From Engraulis encrasicolus (taxonomy: Eukaryota > Chordata > Actinopteri > Clupeiformes > Engraulidae): a DNA stretch of 64,000 nt. Every line of letters starts with the position of its first letter. Positions within the stretch are counted from its first letter, which is position 1. The stretch lies in NCBI RefSeq assembly GCF_034702125.1, contig NC_085871.1, positions 35,383,248-35,447,247 of the forward strand. The letters are read 5' to 3'. Shown in pieces: positions 32,541 to 41,168 of the stretch. Under the pieces are notes generated by a model that worked only from the letters and a program-made list of their open reading frames with translations, was not told the DNA's origin and ran no database searches. The position numbers and the translations under genes are program-made.

Positions 32541-34435
32541 ATAAATATTTCACTTCACACACTCCCACCTCAAGCTCTCCTTTCTCTCTTTTCACTTATA
32601 AACCACACCCACCCCCCTTCCCAGTTCAGAAAGACATTTCCGCCACTTCTACCCTCTTCCTCCTCTTAATGCCCAGTGTTGGAGATGAGGGATGTGGACT
32701 ATAAAGGAAAGGGTTAACACTTTGTCATTTTAAGTGCACCCTACATCACTTGCACACACGCATGGTTTGCAGGGGCCTGTGGTTAATTAATGGAAGACGC
32801 GGTATGGTGGCAAAAAACTTCTGCAGGCGAGGATGGCGGCTTCGTTCGATAACAGCCGCCCTGGAAGCCTGTGCGAAGAGAGGAGAGGAGAGCTCGTCTC
32901 CATTGGAGCTTGCAGATAGAGCAGGTCCTGGGAATTAGAGATGTTGTTTGCTCTCACTCGTTTTTTTTTTTCCTCTCGCTCTCCTCCGTCTGCCACCCTG
33001 CCCTGCACACACTCTCCCTCCACCTCCTCTTCTTGCTCCTGCTGCTGTGTGCTTTATCCGACTTCCTCTCCACGGTAGTTCTGTCTCTTTCAACTCTTTT
33101 CCCTCTCAACTCGACTGGCATTGACTCCTTTTTTGGTCTCTTGCTCTCCTCTGGTTTATTTCTTTTCTTCCTTAACACCTGCCTTTCTCTCTGTCTTTCT
33201 TCTTAGTCTTTTCTTCTCTTCCTTTAGCTGTACTCATCCGCACCTCCCTCTGGCTTTCTCCTTAGCTCCTTTTTGGGTTTGGCCTCCTTATTCAGCCCAT
33301 TAGTGCAGATGGGGAGGTTTTGAGGGGAGCTCGTTTGAGCACACCACTCACCCAGGCCTGAGGCTCTGTACCCTGAAGTACCTGTGAGTGTTGGAGGCTG
33401 TAACAAGCTCCAATCACTCAGGCAGCAGGCAGCAGCCGCCACTGTGCCCTACACACCTCAAACTTATTGTAAGTTACAGATGTGCTGTCCATAAGGGCAG
33501 TATGGGCTGTGTAATGGGTGAACTATACTTTTTTGGAATGAAATCAACTCTTAGTACTTTGCACTACAGTTTCAACTCTTTGCACTTCTTGCAAAGGGCC
33601 TGCCTGCTCTCCCTGGGCATACCTCCTTTATGTCCTGGTGATGCAATCCTTTGTGAACTTTAAAACACTGAATGGTGTGCTCCTCACACTTGGAAACAGT
33701 GGAACACAGTGGAAAAACAAAAAATAGGCTGCATGAAGCCATAGCAGAAGTAGAGTTATAAGAATTGAAAACTAAGTGGAAGCACCATGGTTGGTGCTAG
33801 CCAGGATAGGAAAACGGTGCATGGACCCTTTGTTTTCCTTATCCATCATCCTTCTTCAGCAGCCTTGTTAAGCAGATATCCAACACATCCCCAACCAGGC
33901 ACGCAATAGTTGCCTAACAGTAGGTAGCTCACTGGTTACGGGTGCAGTAATTGGCCTAGTGGATTGCATCCATGCAAGACCCCTCATGTTTTTGCAGCTC
34001 TCACTCTGTTACTGTGTGGCTGTGGCTATTCTATTTATGAATCCTAAGCTGCATAATGACCTCTTGGCCCAACCCTGACATGAGGGGAAGTTTTGCATGC
34101 AGTGCACAGGAAGACATCACCACCATGCTCATTAACTGAGGGCTTAACTGACTCCGTATGTAGCTTTTCTGCACGGCCGGGAAGTGTGTGTGGGAGGAAA
34201 GAGAGACAACTTTTTTTCGACGTGGCTTCATCAGAAATCTTGGTGACAGTTTTTTGGCGTGTGCGCTGTGTTGTTGGATTCACAAGAATGTATGCCGTCA
34301 ACACGTAGCCTGGTATTTCACACCTTTGCGATCCACTTTCATGGATAATTATACACCTTATAGTGTGAGAAGATGGACACATTTGTACACTTATGATTAA
34401 ATTGTCTACCCTGGTATAAATAGTAAGGACATCAA
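32541..34435. other. intron stretch, no gene recognised
   Basis: CT-rich at 32970-33230, otherwise unique-looking. No exon, TIR pair or RNA gene is recognised. Confidence 0.5.
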
Positions 34436-34440
34436 AAAAA

Positions 34441-34555
34441 GTGTGCGCGCGCGTTTGTGTGCATGTGTGTGTGCGTGTGTGCGTGCGTGTGTGCGTGTGT
34501 GTGTGTGTGCGTGTGTGCGTGTGTGCGTGCGTGTGTGTGCGTGTGCGTGTGTAGA
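34441..34555. repeat. (GT)n/(GCGT)n microsatellite
   Basis: About 110 bp of alternating GT and GCGT units. A second, shorter one lies at 34675-34727. Confidence 0.95.
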
Positions 34556-35117
34556 CAGTGCTGGATATAATGATGTTTTGATGATGAAAATAGCTAGTGC
34601 ATGTCTGCCTGAAACTGCCACACTGGTTCCCTCCTGCGACTGCTCTCCTGGTTCGCCGTCTGCCTCATGAACCTGTGTGCGTGTGCGTGTGCGTGCGCGT
34701 GTGCGCGTGTGTGTGTGTGTGTGTGTCAGAGTGGCCATGGTGTGATGTCCCAGCCCACTAACCTCACAGTGGGCTGTGTTGGTATCCACCCACACATATA
34801 GACGAGAATTGGAGAAATAAAATGTTTCCCAGTGGTTGTCTGATCTGTCAGAATACTTCTGACGGCATATTAATGTCATTTTATGTCAAATCACAAGCCC
34901 TCCCCAGGTGATCCTCTTCGATTTTCCTGATTTCTCACAGACAGACCTTTTGATACCAACTGAAAGAAGTTTTAGCATCATACCTCTAACGTTTTTCCAG
35001 AAGAGGCCCTCCAAATTTTGAGTGCGATGTCCAGTTGGCATCAAAAGGAACCTGTCTGTGCAGTATCAGGCAAATCGAAGAGGGTCACCCTGGGTAGATT
35101 ATAGGGAATCGTGTTAA

Positions 35118-35176
35118 TTGATATGGAATGACCCACCTCCCTTTCATGTCTTCAAATGTTAGGTTACCCTAGCCCA
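35118..35176. repeat. direct repeat copy 1 (59 bp)
   Basis: ATTGATATGGAATGACCCAC and onward match 35582-35640 with about 4 differences. Between them lie a retroposon tail and an A/C-rich segment, so the pair brackets about 400 bp of inserted or duplicated DNA. Confidence 0.85.
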
Positions 35177-35330
35177 CCCTGATGAATACTCCTGTGTTTA
35201 TTTTTGTCTTGAAATGTCCATGTGGGCTTTTGTGTATTTGTGTATTTATGTAAGCTACTGGATACCTGAATTTCCCCCTGGGGATCAATAAAGTTACTCT
35301 ACTCTACTCTACTCTACTCTACTCTACTAG
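35177..35330 (+). mobile_element. non-LTR retroposon 3' end with (TACTC)n tail
   Basis: Contains GAATTTCCCCCTGGGGATCA ATAAAG followed by seven ACTCT units (35293-35330). This GGGATCAATAAAG plus short tandem tail is the 3' end typical of several fish LINE and SINE families. The body is heavily 5'-truncated. Confidence 0.65.
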
Positions 35331-35581
35331 TTCTCATTCTTTCTTGGAGAAACGCCCCCTTGACCTCATTATTAGCCTGCAAACGCCCCCTTGACCTCAT
35401 CATAAGCCTGCCAACACCCCCCTTAGTATTCAAAAGTAAGCTAGACTAATGCCTCCCAATGGGAACTAAGCCCCGCCCCCACTCAACTGTATCCTTCTCA
35501 ACGCCCCCTTTGAGATTCCCAACGCCCCTAGGGGGGCTGTTGTGCCCCTGTTGAGAAACACTATTCTAGCTAATTGTGTTT
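35331..35581. mobile_element. CGCCCCCTTGACC-repeat segment, possible hAT fragment
   Basis: The block (A)ACGCCCCCTTGACCTCAT occurs twice (35351 and 35382), with a weaker third. The right end reads GCCCCTGTTGAGAAACACT, whose reverse AGTGTTTCTCAACAGGGGC is a common hAT-type end. The left end is not clear. Confidence 0.45.
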
Positions 35582-35640
35582 ATTGACATGGAATGACCCA
35601 CCTTCCTTTCATGTCTTCAAATGTTAGGTTACCCCAGCCT
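35582..35640. repeat. direct repeat copy 2 (59 bp)
   Basis: Second copy of the 35118-35176 sequence. Confidence 0.85.
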
Positions 35641-36332
35641 CATCTCAGCCTTCCACCATTAAACAGGCTTAACATAATTCACAGGAAGTGGGTTAATCCA
35701 GTTAGACTGTTAAAATTGACTTTGTAACACCTCCAAAGTACTATTTTTTATATGTTGTGGGTTGAACATGTTTTCAAACGACATCATAAAATAAGACATG
35801 GAAGTTGCCTATGCAGTCATCTTCTTTTATGACTATAGGCTCTTACTACCTCTTTCCTCAACAGAGTGTTTGAAATGTAGTACTTTAAGCTTACCTAGCT
35901 GGCAGCCACCCAGAAAGTGGAGAGATGGTACCTCAAGGTCAATAAATATCTGCAGAGAAGAGAGAGTGGTTGGACTATGTACTCGCTTCTGTAATACTCT
36001 GTGGTAGACGGCAAATAAGCTTTCAACAAATAACCAGACATGCTGTTCACCCAAACGAGATACTCCAATTTGAAAGGAATGCAACATGCATTCCAAGCGT
36101 ACCGTACCGCACCGCATTATTATGCGAGGATTCTCTGAGCATCCCTATGACATGCATTTCTCTGCATACCACATGAATAAGCAACATCAGCTAAACCACA
36201 GACCACAGCATTATTTAAGAGAAGATTCCATGGGTTGATGGAAGGCACTATAATACATGTACTAACAGGATGTTCGGTCAACCTTTGGGTTGGATGATAT
36301 GGAAGCTGTGTGTAAAAGGATTTTGTATCCAT
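35641..36332. other. intron stretch, no feature recognised
   Basis: No gene, long inverted repeat or tandem repeat is recognised in this AT-rich stretch. Confidence 0.5.
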
Positions 36333-36444
36333 TATATGGCCCATTGTGCATATGTTTTCCAGGGAGTGGTTACAACAATATGTTGACATATATGGCCCAT
36401 TGTGCATATGTTTTCCAGGGAGTGGTTACAACAATATGTTGACA
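36333..36444. repeat. 56-bp perfect tandem duplication
   Basis: Two identical abutting copies (36333-36388 and 36389-36444) starting TATATGGCCCATTGTGCATA. Identity indicates a very recent event or an assembly artefact. Confidence 0.95.
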
Positions 36445-36799
36445 TATTTTATATGTTTTATAAGGAGACTCATACTCTGCCCTATTTTTCTGTTCAAATA
36501 ATGCATTAGGACGTTAAAGAATGCAAAAGCACTGACATTCAAAACATCATCTGAATTCCTATCTCTGTACAAGGACCTGGGCATTCTGAGGCTGAGCTCT
36601 CCTTTATTACTATCCAGCTGCAAATGTACATCACCCTTGGACAAACCCACACATTCACACCTAGTATAATGACCAGAATTTTGCACACACAAGTCAGAGA
36701 AAGCACTCCATGGGACCCACTGTGGAAGGTTACAAATACTTTAACAAAGGCCGACATAGAGAGGAGGGCGTGTAAGAAACTCTTACTTTTACCACCCAC

Positions 36800-36886
36800 T
36801 CTCTCACAGAAGCGGACTGCAGCTATAAAATCAGCTGTTGTTAGGCTCACACTAAACCTGGCACAAAATGTCCTTCTAAATGTCTA
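36800..36886. repeat. diverged repeat, related to 37675-37758
   Basis: The words CAGCTATAAAA, GCTCACACTAAAC and TTCTAAATGTC occur in the same order in both intervals, so the stretch is an old duplication. The hAT element and SINE at 37047-37629 lie between. Confidence 0.55.
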
Positions 36887-37046
36887 GAGTTCCTCACAGA
36901 CTCTTGTTGGCCCTCAGAGTTTCACAAATGTCGCCCTGACAGACTTGCAAAGTAGGTTGTACTATTCTTCCCCTTGATTAAGTGCAGTGTAGGTTTTGCA
37001 GTGTTGCCATACAATGGCTTGAATAATACTAAGGTACACAGATGTT

Positions 37047-37455
37047 TAGGGATGCACGATGTCAAACATTTCGGCCGATACCGATATCCGATATCCGATA
37101 TTGATATTGCGGTTTTGGCCTATAAGCGATATTAACCGATACCGATGTTTTTCTTTTTTTTTTCTTTTAAAGAGATGACAATGATGCAAATAAACAGAAT
37201 TTTTGAATGTCCTCTTATTTCCAAAATAACTTTTTAACTCCCTGTGATAAAATTAGATAAAAAATAGAGACAAATTAGAAGACAAACAATGAAAGTCACC
37301 GTCAAGTCCAATCTTTTAGAACCGTAACATATATAAAAAAAACATCTGCGTTAACATCGGCCCAGTTTTACCCATCGGACCGATGTCCGATGTGTTGAGA
37401 AATGTCAAATATCGGCCGATACCGATACATCTGGCCGATACATCGTGCATCCCTA
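37047..37455. mobile_element. 409-bp hAT-type MITE with perfect 8-bp TSD
   Basis: Ends TAGGGATGCACGATGT and complement, flanked by CAGATGTT at 37039-37046 and 37456-37463. The interior is rich in CGATATCCGATA and GGCCGATACCGATA, as in hAT elements of fish and other vertebrates. No transposase. Confidence 0.88.
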
Positions 37456-37501
37456 CAGATGTTCATACAATATGGGAATGACATGGAACCCTACTTATTT
37501 A

Positions 37502-37629
37502 AAGTTTATTTTGGTGTCTTTCGACTTTATGTGATAGGACAGTGTGAGAGGTGGACAGGAAGCGAATTGGGACAGAGACAGGGAAGGGTCTGCAAAGGAC
37601 CCGGGCCGGGAATCGAAACCGGGTCAGCC
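37502..37629 (-). mobile_element. tRNA-derived SINE with 17-bp TSD
   Basis: Flanked by the 17-bp direct repeat GGAACCCTACTTATTTA (37485-37501 and 37630-37646), the signature of LINE-mediated insertion. On the minus strand a box-B-like GGTTTCGATTCCC is followed by GGCCCGGGTCC, then a CCCTGTCTCTGTCCCAAT-type body. It belongs to the same family as the copies at 44275, 45269 and 53108, all on the minus strand. Confidence 0.85.
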
Positions 37630-37940
37630 GGAACCCTACTTATTTATACAGCACATCCAACTGACCCTAGTCCCAATTCAGTTACAGAGGCAGTTCCAGC
37701 TATAAAAAAACCTCTGTTCAGCTCACACCAAACTAGGAGCAACGACTCTTTCTAAATGTCACATGTCTACATACACAATTGTGTAGATCAAGTCACTTTC
37801 TGTTTTCCTGTATGTCTTCAAGGGCACAAAACTATAAAACTTTGGGAGCTTTAAGAAAATTGCTGAGGTGCTCTCCGCACAGTGCACTCTCTCTACCACT
37901 TTCTTCCTTACGGTTCTCTCGTCTTTCTCCCCCTACCTCA

Positions 37941-37995
37941 CTGCTCGCTCTCTCTCTCTTTCTCTTTCTCTTTCTCTTTCTCTCTCTCTCTCTCT
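37941..37995. repeat. (CT)n tract serving as exon 3 polypyrimidine tract
   Basis: CT and CTTT units run without a purine up to the TAG acceptor at 37995-37997. Its length may vary between individuals. Confidence 0.85.
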
Positions 37996-37997
37996 AG

Positions 37998-38091
37998 TGG
38001 ACGAGGCGGAGCTGAGGAGGAAGATCACGGAGGAGCTGCAGGCCGGCCTGGAGAAGGAGCGCACCAAGGCCCAGGAGGAGCTTGACCAGTG
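37998..38091 (+). CDS. chchd3: chchd3 exon 3 (Mic19 coiled-coil start, residues 396-426)
   Basis: The exon follows a CT-rich tract and TAG acceptor. Its first two bases, TG, complete the Val codon left open by exon 2. It then reads DEAELRRKITEELQAGLEKE RTKAQEELDQ, and ends with TG of a split Trp/Cys codon before the donor GTACGC (38092). This corresponds to the (S)DEELKRRVAEEL-type start of the Mic19 helical region (DUF737/MIC19-25 domain), which forms a coiled coil. The 94-nt length and phases agree with both neighbours. Downstream lie three decayed copies of the same exon. The twin CX9C (CHCH) domain at the C-terminus, which binds other MICOS subunits, is encoded beyond the window. Confidence 0.93.
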
Positions 38092-38206
38092 GTACGCACG
38101 CTCTCACCTCCTCACACAGTACATGCCACAAACACACATCTATAAATACATCTATTGCAGATAGAATTGGCAAAGGGCCCTCCATGTTTAAATATAACGT
38201 TTGTAG

Positions 38207-38271
38207 CACAAAGTTTGGTAGCCGTTGGAGCAAGAGTGCACAGAGGCCCAAGAGGGGCACAATCAGTGGTA
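38207..38271 (+). pseudogene. decayed copy 2 of chchd3 exon 3
   Basis: The sequence TTGGAGCAAGAGTGCACAGA GGCCCAAGAGGGGCACAATCAGTGGTAC aligns to the second half of exon 3 (LEKERTKAQEELDQ) with substitutions. It still has TG/GTAC at its donor. The 5' half of the exon is not recognisable. Flanking intron (ACACACATCTAT, AGATAGAATTGGCAAAGGGCCC) is part of the repeated unit. Confidence 0.75.
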
Positions 38272-38373
38272 CTAGCTTGCACCACCCCATCATACATGCC
38301 AATAACATAGTTGACAAAGGGGTTCTCCATGATGTTTCATCATCATGATTTAAAGCACATGTAGTACACAATT

Positions 38374-38429
38374 TGGCAGGCCTTGAAGAAGGAGCCCGAT
38401 AAGGCCCAGAAGGAGCTCAAGCAGTGTTA
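38374..38429 (+). pseudogene. decayed copy 3 of chchd3 exon 3
   Basis: Reads GCAGGCCTTGAAGAAGGAGC, then an open stretch ALKKEPDKAQKELKQC that parallels AGLEKERTKAQEELDQW. The donor GT is mutated (TG/TT). A 160-bp MITE is inserted in the donor region, right after CAGTGTTA. Confidence 0.8.
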
Positions 38430-38589
38430 CCCAATGTCAAGTGTATGAGTCTTGGAAGTGTGTCAGCCTAAGTAGCCACACCCAGTGATTGGATACTCTG
38501 CAGAGTTCACCAAAGAGTATCCAATCACTGGGCCTGATTTCGAAGGCTGGCACACTTCGAAGGACGCACACTAGACATTGGGAAACGGC
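38430..38589. mobile_element. 160-bp palindromic hAT-type MITE in exon-3 relic
   Basis: Flanked by a perfect 8-bp duplication CAGTGTTA (38422-38429, 38590-38597). Its arms (CCCAATGTC..., and AGTGATTGGATACTC near the centre) are complementary around a 16-nt loop at about 38500-38515. Removing it restores the exon-3-like sequence CAGTGTTATGCAAG, which parallels CAGTGGTACGCACG of the real exon. Confidence 0.85.
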
Positions 38590-38715
38590 CAGTGTTATGC
38601 AAGATTGAACCTCCTCTCACATGCCTCCAACACACATCTACAGGTGTATTGTAGATAGAGTTGGCAAAGAGCCCACCATCCTGTTTTATCATCTTGATTT
38701 AAAACGTCTATGTCA

Positions 38716-38757
38716 TAACACAGTAGCGCATTAGTGGGACGCTTTGGAGAAGGAGCA
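38716..38757 (+). pseudogene. decayed, truncated copy 4 of chchd3 exon 3
   Basis: The words ACGCTTTGGAGAAGGAGCAT match GGCCTGGAGAAGGAGCGC of exon 3. It is preceded by the same TTATCATCTTGATTTAAA-type flank as copy 3. It is cut off by the 136-bp direct repeat that starts at about 38758. Confidence 0.6.
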
Positions 38758-38893
38758 TGTCACACGGGCGCATTGAGGGTGCACTGTATGACCTGTCAAA
38801 AGACCATGAACATTTTCCACCCATCTGATGAAAAGGTGTTGCATTCCCTGCAACACAGCAGAATCACAGTTCAGTGTGACAGCAAGGGATGTC
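38751..38893. repeat. about 140-bp direct repeat, copy 1
   Basis: Nearly identical to 39047-39189 (TCACACGGGCGCATTGAGGG onward). The pair is spaced 296 bp apart. Confidence 0.93.
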
Positions 38894-38929
38894 AGACAAT
38901 CTAAGGGATTCTAAGGTTCTAAGGAATCT

Positions 38930-39049
38930 AAGGTGATTTCAAAGTGCTATGGTGTGACGTGTCCCAAATGTCCACACCAATAAGTCCATGCTCATCTGGC
39001 ATCCTCATCCATGACTTGAACTAGCTAACCTCACATTGTTCCAGGAGAG
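38930..39049. repeat. 120-bp repeat, related to split copy at 41091/44163
   Basis: Starts AGGTGATTTCAAAGTGCTAT and ends TTCCAGGAGAG. A second copy is divided between 41091-41168 and 44164-44220 by the 2,993-bp hAT-like insertion, which proves the insertion boundaries independently. Confidence 0.9.
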
Positions 39050-39189
39050 CAGGTCACACGGGCGCATTGAGGGTGCACTGTATGACCTGTCAAAAGACCA
39101 TGAACATTTTCCACCCATCTGATGAAAAGGTGTTGCATTCCCTGCAACACAGCAGAATCACAGTTCAGTGTGGCAGCAAGGGATGTCAC
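39047..39189. repeat. about 140-bp direct repeat, copy 2
   Basis: Second copy of 38751-38893, with only a few substitutions. Confidence 0.93.
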
Positions 39190-39800
39190 TCATTGTGAAG
39201 TGAATGAGAAAACAATGGCTGCAAGCTGATGCGATAGCTAAGAAGAATCCGTCTCCGTGGAGGATGGGAAATTGTCTGATCTTACTCTGCCATTTAAATT
39301 CATGGTAGCTCTGAATTCAAATTAAAAGCCATATTGTGCTTTAGTAGCATGCCTGTTACGATATAGTGTTGCAAAAGCATACAGATAACAAAACAAAAAT
39401 GAGAATAGTGTTACCTTAACCAATCAGTAACAGTCTTTGCGGGTAGGTTCTGCGTCACCACTCTCAACTGTTTGCTGATTGGCTAAGCAGTGAGCGAACC
39501 GAGCTAGGGTTTCGCCAGACTAGGCCAAAAACTTTGGGTGGAGTACATAGGATGGCGTTGCCAGGCCAATGAGACAGTCCTGTAAACAGGCAGCCGTGTT
39601 CTGTTTGTTCCTCTGCCCTAAAAACTGTGGAGATTGAAACACGTGTTCTCTGATGTGGAAGACAACATCTAATCTCCATACATGAAAAGTACAATTTCAT
39701 CTCATTAATAGACAAAAGGAGGGCAATCCATCTTCTCTATTTTCATCCCCCAGAGATGCATTTAATTTACTTTTTTTTCCAGATGAACATGATATTCTCT
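39190..39800. other. intron stretch, no gene recognised
   Basis: The region 39510-39575 (CGCCAGACTAGGCC ... GGATGGCGTTGCCAGGCC) resembles the ends of the TAGCCTGGCAA-type Mutator-like family seen at 45692, but is not intact. Confidence 0.35.
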
Positions 39801-39823
39801 CTCTCCCTCGATCTCGTTCTCTC

Positions 39824-39878
<55 letters not shown>

Positions 39879-39930
39879 CTCTCCATCTCTCTCTCTCTCT
39901 CTCTCTCCCTTTCTCCCTCTCTCCCTCACT
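39798..39930. repeat. (CT)n microsatellite
   Basis: About 120 bp of CT repeats with occasional CTCC and CTCG units. Confidence 0.95.
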
Positions 39931-40149
39931 CCATGGCTCTTTCTCTGTCTGCCTCCCACTGTCTCCTGTATTCTCCTTTTTTGTGTGTTAAATCAATTAA
40001 TCATGTCTGGGCTGGGACCCCCTCAGTAGAGTTCATTTCCTGTGTCCTGATGATAGAGTGATCTATTAGCTCCCGCTAATGAAGCCTCTGAGTTAAGGCA
40101 AGCGCACTTCCTTTCTCTTCCCCCCTCAGTCTCCCTCTTTTTTCCCTCA

Positions 40150-40150
40150 T

Positions 40151-40230
<80 letters not shown>
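40150..40230. repeat. (CT)n microsatellite
   Basis: About 78 bp of CT repeats. Confidence 0.95.
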
Positions 40231-41090
40231 CCCTTGCCCCCCTCTCTGTGCTTCCTCTCTTCTTTTGCTCTCTGCACCCCACCCATCACCCCCCCACCCC
40301 CACCCCAACTGATGCAGGTGTGCCTGGCCTGGTACATCTCGTCCGGTCCAATAAACACATCCACCACCTCCAGTAATGGGTCTGGACAGCCTCCAAACAC
40401 ACTCACAAGGCAATTACAACCCGCATAGAGTACCCGGCTGCTGCTTTTTTTATGATCATTTCGCCCTTCTTTTATTTTTTTGCTGATGAAAGTTTCTATC
40501 CAAATGAAATGTACTGGAAATATTTAGTGGTTAGCTCTGTCAGGATAGCTCTAAATGCTCTTCAGTGCCTCATTTATGAATTTGTTTTGAGTAAAGTGTA
40601 CCCTTGTGGTCCCTTGAAAGCAAAGTGAGGAGGTAGGGGATGCGCATACGCAGTCATGCACACACGCACGCACACCACACAGTCCCTTGTGCCACGAAGA
40701 CAACAACCAATCAACTAGACGCAGATCAATACCCTCCACCCCTTCTGTAAGTGTTAGTGCATTCGGATTCTCTTCAATTCCCCGTTATCTTTTCCTCAGC
40801 CCTTCTTCAGTGCATCTTTAAATCTTTCGCTGACTGACATCCTGATGTTTTGCAGTTGTAGGTGTGTACATGTGGGGGTAAGGTCAGGTTAGGGCGTTGT
40901 AGAGATTAAAAGATATTAGGTTCAATCTTTGACCAGACAGACCAAATTTGGGGTGGGGTAAATAAATAACGGTCTTTGGTAGGGGTCGAGGTTTTGTTTG
41001 GAAAGTGTTGGGAACATAATTGAATGTGCCAGGTAGTTTTACAATCCTATTTTGAAATGATAAGCTGTAAATAAAGGGATGGGGACAATT
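40231..41090. other. intron stretch, no gene recognised
   Basis: C-rich near 40280-40310. The remainder is unique-looking without TIRs, exons or tandem repeats. Confidence 0.5.
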
Positions 41091-41168
41091 AAGGTGATTT
41101 CAAAGTGCTATGGTGTGACGTGTCCCAAATGTCCACACCAATAAGTCCATGCTCATCCGGCATCCTCA

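Larger units (their letters stand above)
24342..37997 (+). other. chchd3: chchd3 intron 2
   Basis: A 13.7-kb intron, GTGAGT to CTCTCTAG. It is dense in microsatellites and MITEs, described separately. Its last 55 bp are an almost pure (CT)n tract that forms an unusually long polypyrimidine tract for the exon 3 acceptor. Confidence 0.88.

Noticed and set aside
36540..36890. 88-codon plus-strand frame as an exon
   Set aside because: No splice-site pair and no family match; it overlaps a diverged repeat.
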